Of a stretch of 64,000 bases of DNA, positions 41,110-53,672 are shown one piece after another (positions within the stretch are counted from its first letter, which is position 1; each line of letters begins with the position of its first letter). The stretch spans positions 186,001 through 250,000 of the forward strand of contig CAWAPQ010000014.1 in NCBI GenBank assembly GCA_963783965.1. Direction: 5' to 3'. The notes beneath the pieces are model-generated. The model saw only the letters and a list, made by a program, of their open reading frames with translations. It searched no databases and was not told where the DNA came from. The DNA is from Bog-473 sp963783965. Its GTDB lineage: Bacteria > Actinomycetota > Acidimicrobiia > Acidimicrobiales > RAAP-2. A program made the translations under genes and the position numbers.

Positions 41110-43362
41110 GTGACCATGGTCGATGAGGAGACGCCCGGATCGTCCTCCGCGGCCGCGCCGGCCCCGGCGACGCCTTCGACCTCACCCGCATGGCGGTTCG
41201 GCCCCTGGATTCTGGTCGCCCTCTCCATGGCCTGGGGGCTCTGGGAGCTGCGGCCCGAGCTGCGCGCCGTGCCGTACCTCGACGACAGCTCTCTCCACGA
41301 GCAGATGGTGCGTGCCGCGTCCGCCCGGATCAGCCAGGGCCATCTCCCCCTCACCAGCTGGTTCCCCTACCTCGGACTGGGCTCGCCGCAGTTCCTCCAC
41401 TACCAGAGCCTGCCGTCCATGGTCTCGGGCGCGATCGGCACGTTCGTCGACCCCGACACCGTGTTCCGCTGGTCCCTCTACCTCCTGCTCGCCCTGTGGC
41501 CGATCGCCGTCTACTGGAGCGGGCGTCTCTTCGGGCTGAGCCGCTGGACAGCGGCGGCGGCGGCCGCGGTGGCGCCGTTCCTCGCCTCGGCCGCCGGCAT
41601 CGGGTACGAGACCAAGGCCTACGTCTGGGTGGGGTACGGCGTGTGGACCCAGCTCTGGGCGTCGTGGACGCTCCCGCTGGCGTGGGGCTTCACCTACCGG
41701 GCGCTGTCGTCGCTGCGCGGCGCGTTCTGGGCCGTCCTCTTCATCACGGTGACCGTCGCGCTGCACTACGAGACCGGGTACCTGGCCTTCGTGCCGCTGG
41801 TGGTGTGGCCCTTCATTTCGCCATCGGACCTCTGGCGGCGGCTCGGACGCGCCGTGGCGCTCGGTGCGGCCGCCGTACTGGCCTCGGCCTGGGTCATCGT
41901 CCCCCTGTTGCAACAGTCGCACTGGGCGGCGCGCAACCAGGTGCTGGAGGGGACGGGCCTGGAGAACGGCTACGGGGCGCGGCAGATGTTGTGGTGGCTC
42001 GTGAGCGGCAACCTCTACGACAACAACCACTGGCTGCCCTGGTTGCCCGTCATCACGATTCTCGTCGCCGTCGGCATCGGCGTCTGCATCGCGCGCTGGC
42101 GCTCCTTCCCGGCCGGCCGCGCCCTCGTGGTCATTTGGGTGGTCACGCTGCTCATGACGTTCGGGCGGACGACGTTCGGATCCTTCTACGAAATCCTGCC
42201 CGGCAGCAGCGACATCTTCATCCGCCGCTTCCAGATGGGCGTGCAGCTCTCGGGCATCCTGCTGGCCGGTGTCGCCCTCGTCTTCCTCGGTCGCCTGCTC
42301 CTCAGTGCGGGGCTCGCCCTGTTCGGGGAGGAGCGACGCGGCTGGGCGACGCGGCCAACGGGCCGGGGGATCGTCGCCGGACTGTGCATCGTGGCGATCG
42401 TCATCGTGCTGCTCCCGGCCTGGGGCAGCATGGACACCTACGACGCCCACAACGCGACGAACATCGGCCTGCAGGCGGAGGCGGATGCGCAGCAGGACCC
42501 GCAGATCGACCAATTGCTGGCGTACGTGCGCGCGCACCCACGGGGCCGCGTGTACGCGGGAGCGCCGACGAACTGGGGCAACGACTTCCTCGTCGGGGCG
42601 GTGCCCGTGTTCAAGTACCTGGAGAGCAAGGACGTCGACGAGGTCGGGTACACGCTGCGCACGGCGTCGCTCATGACCGACCCCGAGTACTTCTTCGACG
42701 AGACCAACCCGGGCGACTACCCGCTCTTCGGCATCGGCTACCTGATCCTGCCGCTCGACATGGAGTCACCGGTCGACGCCGACAAGGTCGGCTGCTCGGG
42801 CGACTACTGCTTGTGGGCGCTCCCCCACACCGGGTACATCCACGTCTACGACACGACGGGCACGCTCACGGCGACGCGGGCCGACGTCGGCTCACAGAGC
42901 GAGACCCTTCTGGAATCACCGCTCCTCAACGAGCAGCGCGACCTGACCGTGGCCTTCAACGGGCAGGCGGCGTCGACCCCGACCGTGGCCGACCCGTCGA
43001 CGCTGGAGGGATCTCCGGGACGGGTGGTCACGGAGCACGCCGATCTCGAGAACGGCGCGGCCCGCGCCGTGGTGCACACGAACCGACGGGCCACGGTGGT
43101 GCTGAGCGCGTCGTACGACCCGGGCTGGCACGCCACGGTCAACGGCCGTCCGGCGCCGACGGTCATGGTGGCACCGGCCTTGGTCGGCGTCGTGGTGGGC
43201 CCGGGTCTCCACACGGTGACCTTCACCTACGACGGCTACGGGTCCTACGACGCGCTGTTCGTCCTGGCGCTGGGCGTCCTCGTGGTCTTGGCCCTCGCTC
43301 CCCTCTTGTGGCGTCGCATCCAACGGCGGCGGGAGAGCAGCCCGGAAGAGGTCGCGTCCTGA
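41110..43362 (+). CDS. Large polytopic membrane protein, YfhO/GT-C glycosyltransferase-like
   Basis: 750 aa. About eleven transmembrane helices in residues ~30-450, beginning after YLDDSSLHEQMVRAAS, whose Asp pair in the first periplasmic loop resembles GT-C catalytic residues. A ~200-residue extracellular soluble region (~450-720), with SASYDPGWHATVNGRPAPTVM, typical of YfhO C-terminal parts, then a last helix and a basic tail. GT-C enzymes move sugars from polyprenyl phosphates to surface glycans. Start GTG 41110; ATG 41116 is equally possible. Confidence 0.72.
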   Translation: MTMVDEETPGSSSAAAPAPATPSTSPAWRFGPWILVALSMAWGLWELRPELRAVPYLDDSSLHEQMVRAASARISQGHLPLTSWFPYLGLGSPQFLHYQSLPSMVSGAIGTFVDPDTVFRWSLYLLLALWPIAVYWSGRLFGLSRWTAAAAAAVAPFLASAAGIGYETKAYVWVGYGVWTQLWASWTLPLAWGFTYRALSSLRGAFWAVLFITVTVALHYETGYLAFVPLVVWPFISPSDLWRRLGRAVALGAAAVLASAWVIVPLLQQSHWAARNQVLEGTGLENGYGARQMLWWLVSGNLYDNNHWLPWLPVITILVAVGIGVCIARWRSFPAGRALVVIWVVTLLMTFGRTTFGSFYEILPGSSDIFIRRFQMGVQLSGILLAGVALVFLGRLLLSAGLALFGEERRGWATRPTGRGIVAGLCIVAIVIVLLPAWGSMDTYDAHNATNIGLQAEADAQQDPQIDQLLAYVRAHPRGRVYAGAPTNWGNDFLVGAVPVFKYLESKDVDEVGYTLRTASLMTDPEYFFDETNPGDYPLFGIGYLILPLDMESPVDADKVGCSGDYCLWALPHTGYIHVYDTTGTLTATRADVGSQSETLLESPLLNEQRDLTVAFNGQAASTPTVADPSTLEGSPGRVVTEHADLENGAARAVVHTNRRATVVLSASYDPGWHATVNGRPAPTVMVAPALVGVVVGPGLHTVTFTYDGYGSYDALFVLALGVLVVLALAPLLWRRIQRRRESSPEEVAS

Positions 43363-43412
43363 CGCACCGACAAAGACCGCCGACCATGCGCGGAGCGTTA
43401 GCTTGTGACGCC

Positions 43413-43922
43413 ATGGCGCAGGCTCTCGCCGATCTGGTCGGTCCGGATCTGCGCGTCCTCTTCTGCGGCATCAATCCGGGTCTGCGCTCGGCCGAGCTCG
43501 GCCTGCACTTCGCCCGGCCGGGGAACCGGTTCTGGAAGTTGCTCTGTGCCGGTGGCTTCACCGGATCGGTGCTCCTGCCCGCCGACCAGCACACGCTGCC
43601 CGGGCTCGGCATCGGCATCACGAATCTCGTCGACCGGGCGACCGCTGCCGCCGGCGAACTCCGTCGCGCGGAGCTGCGCGAGGGCGCAACGCGCCTGGAG
43701 GCCAAGGCGGCCGGGCTGCGACCCCGTTGCGTGGCGGTACTCGGGCTGCAGGCGTACCGGACGGCCTTTCAGAGACCGAAGGCCGACATTGGCCGGCAGC
43801 CCGAACGCCTCGGCGGTGCCCTGCTGTGGCTCCTCCCCAACCCGAGCGGCCTGCAGGCCCACTACCAAATGCCGGAAATGACTGCGATGTACACATCTCT
43901 CTTCGCCGCCACTGCAGCCTGA
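43413..43922 (+). CDS. mug: G/U mismatch-specific DNA glycosylase
   Basis: 169 aa. Mug/TDG family: VLFCGINPGLRSAELGLHFA carries the water-activating loop (GINPG with Asn), ARPGNRFWKLL follows, and LLPNPSGLQAHYQ is the mismatch wedge motif. It removes uracil or thymine paired with G in base excision repair. ATG 43413 chosen because TAGCTT stands 8 nt upstream (leaderless pattern); an in-frame ATG at 43386 is possible. Confidence 0.9.
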   Translation: MAQALADLVGPDLRVLFCGINPGLRSAELGLHFARPGNRFWKLLCAGGFTGSVLLPADQHTLPGLGIGITNLVDRATAAAGELRRAELREGATRLEAKAAGLRPRCVAVLGLQAYRTAFQRPKADIGRQPERLGGALLWLLPNPSGLQAHYQMPEMTAMYTSLFAATAA

Positions 43923-44091
43923 CACGACCGGCCCTGCGTCGAGCAAAAAGGATTTTGGCGACCAGGACGGGCGATCCCGCGCCGACCGATCGTCCCGGCG
44001 CTCCTGGCCCTCGCCGGTGCGCCGGTTTTGCACCCCTGGTGTACGCGCCGGATGCGGCATGGGACGGTCGTCGCGGGGACAATGGAGGGTC

Positions 44092-44571
44092 ATGACGACC
44101 ACGCCCAGCCCTGAGCCCTCCCTACCCCACGCGGACATCGGAGGGTCCGACCCGGCGGACGTGGTGGTGCATTTCCTGGAGGCCCTGGCCGCGTTCGATG
44201 TCGACACTGCGCTCGACCTCGTGGCCGACGACCTCGAGTACGTCAACGTGTCGCTGCCCAGCATCCATGGCCGCGACCGGCTGGAGCGCATCGCCCGCCC
44301 GTGGCTACGGCCCGGGCGCATGGGCTTCAACGTCCACTTCAACCACGTGGCCACCGAGGGCAACGTCGTGCTCACCGACCGCGTCGACGAGCTCAACTTC
44401 GGCCGCTTCGCCACGCGCTTTTGGGTCTACGGCCGCTTCGTCGTGGGTGACGACGGGAAGATCGCGGTGTGGCGCGACTCGTTCGACTGGCTGGACGTGA
44501 CGATCGGCAACCTGCGCGGCCTGGCCGGGCTGGTGTCCCCCTCGCTCAACCGTCAGATGCCGGCCGGTTGA
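44092..44571 (+). CDS. Limonene-1,2-epoxide hydrolase-like protein
   Basis: 159 aa from ATG 44092 with GGAGGG close upstream. NTF2-like fold of the LEH family: VVHFLEALAAFDVDTALDLVADDLEYVNV, then VLTDRVDELNFG and VWRDSFDWLDV. These hold the Arg and two Asp residues of the LEH catalytic triad (Asp-Arg-Asp). It would open an epoxide with water by a one-step mechanism. Mycobacterial EphG-type relatives act on lipid or steroid epoxides. Second epoxide-hydrolase type in the window. Confidence 0.8.
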   Translation: MTTTPSPEPSLPHADIGGSDPADVVVHFLEALAAFDVDTALDLVADDLEYVNVSLPSIHGRDRLERIARPWLRPGRMGFNVHFNHVATEGNVVLTDRVDELNFGRFATRFWVYGRFVVGDDGKIAVWRDSFDWLDVTIGNLRGLAGLVSPSLNRQMPAG

Positions 44572-44626
44572 AAGGTGCCGGCGGCCTGAAGGATCCGACC
44601 GGCCGATCGACGACTGGAGCGCTCGA

Positions 44627-44869
44627 CTACTGGAGGTAGCCCTCCACGGTCCCGGCCGAGCGCTCCTGCGCCGCGTCGGGGTCCTGGCCGGCATGCCGTT
44701 TGGCGCGGCGCTGGCGCAGCATGTCCCAGAGCTGATCGAGCGTCACCTCGAGCTCACGCTTGCGCTTCAACTCGTCGTCGTTGAGCCCCTCGCCGACGTG
44801 CGCCTCCTCGAGCTGCTGCTCCTCGGCGGCCAGCCTGTTGATGCGCTCCACGATGTCCTGGTCGTCCAC
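44627..44869 (-). CDS. DUF2630 family protein
   Basis: 80 aa from GTG 44869 with GGAGC before it; the frame is open 17 codons further. Matches the DUF2630 pattern: IVERINRLAAEEQQLEEAH, then RKRELEVTLDQLWDMLRQRR and a C-terminal EGYLQ. Helical and probably coiled-coil. Actinobacterial, function unknown. It follows lon downstream by 79 bp on the same strand. Confidence 0.85.
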   Translation of the reverse strand: MDDQDIVERINRLAAEEQQLEEAHVGEGLNDDELKRKRELEVTLDQLWDMLRQRRAKRHAGQDPDAAQERSAGTVEGYLQ

Positions 44870-44948
44870 TGTCAGCTCCGATCGACGGTCCCAGTGCCGG
44901 TGCGACTGGGCCAGACCCAACGTGTGGGCCTGGCCCAGTTTGCCGGAC

Positions 44949-47321
<2,373 letters not shown>

Positions 47322-47332
47322 CGGGTGTCCTT

Positions 47333-47349
47333 TTGTAATGCCGTAATGG
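47333..47349 (-). promoter_or_regulatory. Lon-upstream 17-bp repeat, copy 1
   Basis: TTGTAATGCCGTAATGG, between the ribosome binding site and upstream region of lon. It differs by one base from the copy at 47422-47438, 89 bp away in the same orientation, and each copy is itself two GTAAT half-sites 8 bp apart. Likely operator for an unknown regulator; its place just before the ribosome binding site would also allow RNA-level control. Confidence 0.55.
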
Positions 47350-47421
47350 CAATTCCTTTGACTGATCAACCATATGGATGGGACGGTCATTCCCGAACGG
47401 GTCCGGCCCCTGGTCGATGGG

Positions 47422-47438
47422 TTGTAATCCCGTAATGG
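47422..47438 (-). promoter_or_regulatory. Lon-upstream 17-bp repeat, copy 2
   Basis: TTGTAATCCCGTAATGG, identical to copy 1 except at the eighth base. It stands midway between lon and the divergent DUF3039 gene, so it could serve either promoter. Confidence 0.55.
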
Positions 47439-47546
47439 TCCACCTCCGAGCATAGGAGGAGGAGGGACGGAACCAGGCGTCCGCCCCCCTGGTGGAGGCC
47501 CGGCGGGGAGGCGGGGCGACCTCCCCAAAGGCATACGCTGGGCCTC

Positions 47547-47861
47547 ATGAGCGGTACCGAGACAGCCCCGACCCCGGGCGCGGCGGGGGGAACGACCCTG
47601 GCCCCGGCCCGGCCGGACCCCGACCTCGACGAAGGCGACCACGACCGGATGGCCCACATCGTCCTGGAGGGCTACACGCCCAAGGGGGGCGACTTCGTCT
47701 CGGCCGGGCCCAGCGTGGTGGAGGGCATCGTCAACAGCACCGCGGTGCGGGCGCTCTGCGGCAAGGAATGGGTGCCGGGACGGGACCCGCGGCGCTACGG
47801 CCTGTGCCCCACCTGCAAGGAGATCGCCGAGTCCATGGGGTGGAAGATCCCGGCCAGCTGA
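47547..47861 (+). CDS. DUF3039 family protein
   Basis: 104 aa. The conserved C-terminal part ALCGKEWVPGRDPRRYGLCPTCKEIAES holds three cysteines of a probable zinc site and is diagnostic for DUF3039, a small actinobacterial family of unknown role. The N-terminus is disordered. TACGCT lies 7 nt before the ATG with no Shine-Dalgarno, so leaderless. Divergent from lon. Confidence 0.85.
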   Translation: MSGTETAPTPGAAGGTTLAPARPDPDLDEGDHDRMAHIVLEGYTPKGGDFVSAGPSVVEGIVNSTAVRALCGKEWVPGRDPRRYGLCPTCKEIAESMGWKIPAS

Positions 47862-47967
47862 GGCTCCCCGGGGTCCCTCCCGGCATGTGCGCCCTGGCCC
47901 CCTCCGTTGGCTACCGTGCGGTAACCGATGATCCGTGCCCGGGCACGGGCCGCCCGAAGGGAGCACG

Positions 47968-49103
<1,136 letters not shown>

Positions 49104-49107
<4 letters not shown>

Positions 49108-50078
49108 CGGCGGTCACCACGGCACCGGATCCCGTGCCGGCCGGAAGCGACGGCCCCGGGACCCCGCCCGGGTCACGGGGCCACGTGGCGACGGTGCGCT
49201 CCCGACGGCGCAAGGAGGCCCTGCTGGCCTACCTGCTGCTCCTGCCGGTCATGGTGCTCTTCGGGGTCTTCTCCTTCTATCCCTTCCTGCGCAACTTCAA
49301 ATTGATGCTCTACGAGACGCCACCGGTGCCGGGCCTGCCCGCCCACTACGTCGGGCTGCACCAGATCATCCCCACCATCACGTCGACCCAGTTCACGCAG
49401 AGCCTCGTCACGACCCTGGTCTTCGTCGTGCTGGTCGTTCCCATCAGCCTGCTCGCCGGGCTGGGCCTGGCGGTGGCGGCGCACCGCAAGCTCAAGGGCA
49501 TGGCCGCGTACCGGGTCATCTTCTCCTCCACGGTCGTCAGCTCGGTCGCCGTGGCGGCCGTCGTGTTCGGGACGCTGCTCAATCCGGTCGTGGGGCTCTT
49601 GCCCTGGCTCGGCATCAACCCGACCCCGCCGGCGCTCGAGAATTCGACCTGGGCCCTCCCCTCGGTGGCGTTGCTCACCATCTGGCAGTTCCTCGGCCTG
49701 TCCTTCATCATCATGTCGGCCGGACTGCAATCCGTGCCCGACGAGCTGCTGGAGGCGGCGCGCATCGACGGCGCCGGCCCGTGGACGCGCTTCTGGCGCA
49801 TGACCGTGCCCCTGCTCTCCCCCACCATCTTCTTCGCGGGGGTGATCAGCACGATCTACGCCTTCCAGGCCTTCGGCGCGGTCGACATCCTGATCGGGAA
49901 CCAGAACGCGGCGCGCCTGCACACCAACGTGTTGATCTACAACATCGTCAACGAGCTCCAGATCGAGAACAACGCCGGGGCCGCCGCCATCATGGCCATC
50001 GTCCTCTTCCTGATCCTGCTGATCCTGACGATCCTGCAGCTGCGCTTCCTGGAACGGCGGGTGACCTATGCCAGCTGA
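49104..50078 (+). CDS. ABC sugar permease, MalF/UgpA-like
   Basis: 324 aa from GTG 49104. Six transmembrane helices; the conserved ATPase-contact EAA loop is DELLEAARIDGAGPWTRFWRMTVPLLSP. Long Gly/Pro N-terminal tail is cytosolic. Pairs with the following MalG-like protein, whose start overlaps this stop by 11 bp. Inner-membrane half of the importer. Confidence 0.9.
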
Positions 50079-50955
50079 CGTGCTCGAAGCCCCCGCGCCC
50101 GCCGAGGCGGACGAAGTTGCCCCGGCCCACAAGCCCCGCCGCCGGCTGCGCACCATCGGCAGCTACACGCTGCTGACGGCCGGCGCCGTCATCGTCCTTT
50201 TCCCGATTTACGTGACGATCGTGAACTCGCTGCTCCCGGCGGACCAGCTGGTGCACCAGCCGCCCCCGCTCTTCCCGACCAACCCCCAGTGGCACGACTA
50301 CAGCGCGGCCTGGAACGGCGGGCAGATGTCGCAGTACATGGCGACGTCCGCCATCATGACGTTGATCATTGTGGTGGGGCAGCTCGTGACCTCGGTGCTG
50401 GCCGCCTACGCCTTCGCCTTCCTCACCTTCCCCTTCAAACGGACGCTCTTCGTGGTCTGCCTGGCCACGCTGATGATCCCCCTCGAGGTGACCTTCATCA
50501 CCAACCTGGACACGATCACGTCCCTGCACTGGTTCAACACCTATGCGGGCCTGGCGATCCCGTTCCTGGCGACGGGGTTCGGCATCTTCCTGCTCCGCCA
50601 GGCCTTCCTGCAGATCCCGCGCGACCTGCAGGAGGCGGCACGGCTCGACGGCTACGGGCACATGAAGTTCATGACCCGGGTGGCCGTCCCGCTGGCCCGG
50701 CCCTCACTCGCCGCGCTGGCCGTCTTCTCGTTCCTCGCCGCCTGGAACCAGTACCTGTGGCCACTGGTGGCGACCGGCGGCACCGTGCCGCTGGACACCG
50801 TGCAGATCGGGCTGAAGCAATTGATCGGCACCCAGGTGTCCACCATCCCCGTGGCGCTGGCCGGCACCGTGATTGCCTTCGTGCCGCTGGTGATCCTGCT
50901 CCTCGTCTTCCAGAAGCAACTGGTGCGCAGCCTCACGGCGGGAGCGGTCAAGTAA
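50068..50955 (+). CDS. ABC sugar permease, MalG/UgpE-like
   Basis: 295 aa from ATG 50068, 11 bp inside the previous gene. Six transmembrane helices and the EAA loop DLQEAARLDGYGHMKFMTRVAVPLARP. Second membrane subunit. Its start is GTG-free and translation is likely coupled to the MalF-like gene. Confidence 0.9.
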   Translation: MPADVLEAPAPAEADEVAPAHKPRRRLRTIGSYTLLTAGAVIVLFPIYVTIVNSLLPADQLVHQPPPLFPTNPQWHDYSAAWNGGQMSQYMATSAIMTLIIVVGQLVTSVLAAYAFAFLTFPFKRTLFVVCLATLMIPLEVTFITNLDTITSLHWFNTYAGLAIPFLATGFGIFLLRQAFLQIPRDLQEAARLDGYGHMKFMTRVAVPLARPSLAALAVFSFLAAWNQYLWPLVATGGTVPLDTVQIGLKQLIGTQVSTIPVALAGTVIAFVPLVILLLVFQKQLVRSLTAGAVK

Positions 50956-51018
50956 CAGGAGCGTGACGGGCGGCGCTGCGACGCAGCGGCGTCGGGCCCG
51001 GGTGCTAGGCAATTGGCC

Positions 51019-52425
51019 ATGCGGACCCCTCGTCTCTCACGACTCGCCGCCGTCGCGCTGTTCGTCACGACGCTCAGCGGCACGGCGGCCTCCGCCGCCG
51101 TCGGCGCCGGCACCCCGGCCGGCGCAGCCAGCCTGCCCGCCTGCAACCTCAAGACCCTGGCCAACCACAAGGGTCTGGTGCAGATCACCTTCTGGGAGTC
51201 GGCCTCCCAGGCCAACCTGACGGTGCTCCAAGGCATCACCAACGCGTTCAACTCGTCCCAGACCAAGGTGCACGTGACCCTGGTGACCCAGGCCGGGTAC
51301 GACGACACCTGGCAGAAGTACCTGGCCGGCCTCTCCAGCGGGCAGCTGCCCGACGTCGTGCAATTGGAGGACCAACGAACGCAGGCCGCCATCGACACGG
51401 GCTCGTTCCTTCCCGTGCAGTCCTGCATGAACGCGGCCAAGTACCCGACGAGCGACTACCTGCCCCGTCCCCTGGCCTACTGGAAGGTGAACGGGGTGCA
51501 GTGGGCCCTCCCCTTCGCCGTCTCGGCGCCGATCCTGTACTTCAACCAGAACGCCTTCACGAAGGCCGGCCTGAACCCGGCCGACCCACCGACCACGCTG
51601 GCCGAGATGGTGAGCGACGCCAAGGCGCTCAAGGCCTCGGGCAGCGGCATGGGCCTCGTCCTCGACCCCTGGCACCTCGAGACGTGGCTGGCCACGGCCA
51701 ACCAGCTCTTCGTCAACAACAAGAACGGGCGCAGCAGCCGCGCCACACAGGCGGCCTTCAACACCAAGGCCTCCGTCTCCATCTTCAGCCAGCTGAGCAC
51801 GCTGGTGCGCTCGGGCGATGCCACGACCAACCCGTCGACGGGGCCGGACGAGTACGACAACCTGCTCGGCATCGGCAGCGGGAAGTACGGCATGACCATT
51901 GAGACGTCGGCCGCCCTCGGCACGGTGACCCAGCTCCTCGGCAGTGGGAAGTACGCCAGCGTGAAGCTGGGCATCGGCGCCTTCCCCGTCTACAGCTCGT
52001 TGGTCAAGGGCGGGGTCGAGCCCGGCGGATCCGGGGTCTACATCTCCAACAAGGTCCCCGCGCTGCAGCAGGCGGCGTCGTGGCAGTTCATCTCCTATCT
52101 CCTGAACACCCAGAGCCAGGCCACATGGGCGGCCGGGACCGGCTACATCCCGGTCCGCAAGTCCTCGGCGCAGACCGCCACGGTGCAGCACCTGTGGGCC
52201 ACGAGCCCCGGCTACAAGGTGGCCTACGACGAAATCAACAACGGCGTGAACTCGCCGGCCACCTCCGGGTCGGTGATCGGCCCCTACGCCGACGTGCGCA
52301 CCGACGTGCTCAACGCCGAGATCTCCATGTACACGCAGGGCGTCCGGCCGTCCGCCGCCGTCAAGTCGGCGGCACAGAACGTCAACTCCACCATTTCGAA
52401 CTACAACAGCCGATTGGGGGGCTAG
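51019..52425 (+). CDS. Extracellular sugar/glycerol-phosphate-binding protein (UgpB/MalE-like)
   Basis: 468 aa from ATG 51019. Signal peptide residues 1-~40 (SRLAAVALFVTTLSGTAAS), no lipobox, so released or wall-trapped. Type II solute-binding fold: VQITFWESASQANLTVLQGI, SGQLPDVVQLEDQRTQAAID, SGVYISNKVPALQQAASWQFI. Captures the substrate for the ATPase and two permeases just upstream, with which it forms an operon. UgpB resemblance in general layout, but substrate uncertain. Confidence 0.87.
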   Translation: MRTPRLSRLAAVALFVTTLSGTAASAAVGAGTPAGAASLPACNLKTLANHKGLVQITFWESASQANLTVLQGITNAFNSSQTKVHVTLVTQAGYDDTWQKYLAGLSSGQLPDVVQLEDQRTQAAIDTGSFLPVQSCMNAAKYPTSDYLPRPLAYWKVNGVQWALPFAVSAPILYFNQNAFTKAGLNPADPPTTLAEMVSDAKALKASGSGMGLVLDPWHLETWLATANQLFVNNKNGRSSRATQAAFNTKASVSIFSQLSTLVRSGDATTNPSTGPDEYDNLLGIGSGKYGMTIETSAALGTVTQLLGSGKYASVKLGIGAFPVYSSLVKGGVEPGGSGVYISNKVPALQQAASWQFISYLLNTQSQATWAAGTGYIPVRKSSAQTATVQHLWATSPGYKVAYDEINNGVNSPATSGSVIGPYADVRTDVLNAEISMYTQGVRPSAAVKSAAQNVNSTISNYNSRLGG

Positions 52426-52663
52426 GCGCGCGGCGCGTCCGGCCGACCGGGACCCCGGGCACCGACCGGATGGCACGGACCGGTTCCGGCGTGCAGCCCG
52501 TCTCCTTCCCGCCACATCGGCAGGTCGGCGCAATTCCTCAATAGAGCCAAAAGTCACAACCCGGTCCAAGAGCCGCAGTGCAGGCAGGGGGCCTCAGTAT
52601 TCTCGTTCTTCAGCGGTGCGCTCTGGGTGGGAGTCGAGCACGGCTGTGGAGGAACGAACAGCC

Positions 52664-53581
52664 ATGGTGGTCCAGGACTCAGACACGGTCGGCCTCGCCG
52701 CCTACCGCACCTTGTTCACGCGCAGCGCCGAAGGCGTGCTCTTCTGCACCCGCGACGGTCGGATCACCGCCGTCAACCCCGCCGCCTGCGCCATGCTCGA
52801 CATGACCGCCGAGGAGATCTGCGCCCTCGGACGCGACGGGCTGGTGGACCAGGAGGACCCCCGTTGGCAGATCGCCGTGGCCGAGAGGGAGCGGACGGGA
52901 TCGGCCGTCGGCGTGGCCCGCCTGCGCCGGGGCGACGGGCGCTACATGGAGATCGAAATGACGGCGTCGCAGTTCCGCGCCGAGGACGGCGCCGCGCAGA
53001 CGTGTTGCATCCTGCACGACATGACGGGACGCATGGCCATTGAGCGGGAGCTCGAGGAGCTGAGCGCCCGCCTGGTGCAGCTGTCGCGGGGCGACGAGCT
53101 GACCGGGTTCCAGAACCGCCGTGGCCTGGTTGCGTCCGGCACCCAGCTGCTGCAGTTGGCCGACCGCCGGCACGCACCGGTCCACGCGCTGTTCGTCGAC
53201 GTCGGCAACGTGCAGGCGCTCAACGAGCGGCTCGGTCACCACGCCGGCGACGCGGCACTGCAGGCGGTGGCCCGGGCGCTGTCGGTGACGTTCCGCAAGC
53301 ACGACGTTCTGGCCCGCATCGGCGGCACCCAGTTCCTGGCGCTGACCCTGCAGCTGGAGGAGTCCGACCACGCCATCATGACCGGTCGCATCCGGGACCA
53401 TCTCGGCGCGCCCGACACGCGGGCCTTCGTCGGTGCCCCGGTGGAGGTCTGCTGTGGCTGGACCACGCGACCGGGCGGCGACCGCACCTCGCTGGAGGAC
53501 CTGATTGCCCGCTCCGACTGGGCCATGCTGGAGTCCCGGGCGGGCCGCCAGGCTGACTTCGGGCCGTTTCAGGCCGGTTGA
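52664..53581 (+). CDS. PAS domain protein with degenerate GGDEF domain
   Basis: 305 aa from ATG 52664 after a GGAGG. PAS sensor residues ~10-125 (LFTRSAEGVLFCTRDGRITAVNPAAC), short helix linker, GGDEF domain ~150-300 (DELTGFQNRRGL). The signature is GGTQF rather than GGDEF, and the metal/substrate site VDVGNVQALNE lacks the usual second Asp and Lys, so it is probably inactive as a diguanylate cyclase and may bind GTP or act as a protein-protein module. No transmembrane segment; cytosolic. Confidence 0.82.
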   Translation: MVVQDSDTVGLAAYRTLFTRSAEGVLFCTRDGRITAVNPAACAMLDMTAEEICALGRDGLVDQEDPRWQIAVAERERTGSAVGVARLRRGDGRYMEIEMTASQFRAEDGAAQTCCILHDMTGRMAIERELEELSARLVQLSRGDELTGFQNRRGLVASGTQLLQLADRRHAPVHALFVDVGNVQALNERLGHHAGDAALQAVARALSVTFRKHDVLARIGGTQFLALTLQLEESDHAIMTGRIRDHLGAPDTRAFVGAPVEVCCGWTTRPGGDRTSLEDLIARSDWAMLESRAGRQADFGPFQAG

Positions 53582-53636
53582 CCAGGTATTTCTTTTTTCC
53601 CGAGCCTCGGGACCCATCAAATCCTGATCAACCCGC

Positions 53637-53666
53637 TTGGATTTAGCAATCCAGGTGTATTAGGTT
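53637..53666 (+). promoter_or_regulatory. Promoter and operator-like dyad of the sulfate transport operon
   Basis: -35-like TTGGAT (53637-53642) and -10-like TAGGTT (53661-53666) are 18 bp apart, and TAGGTT is 6 nt before the ATG. The inverted repeat TGGATT-tagc-AATCCA (53638-53653) covers the -35, a classic repressor position. A second perfect dyad, TCCCGA-gcc-TCGGGA, lies at 53598-53612. Possibly sulfur-status control. Confidence 0.6.
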
Positions 53667-53672
53667 GCTCGC

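Noticed and set aside
41190..43385. Long open frame upstream of and in frame with mug
   Set aside because: It overlaps the large membrane-protein gene in another frame and is Arg/Gly-rich; only the part from 43386/43413 has Mug motifs.
53598..53612. TCCCGA/TCGGGA hairpin as a terminator for the PAS-GGDEF gene
   Set aside because: The T-run precedes the hairpin on the plus strand instead of following it, and the minus strand has A's after the stem.
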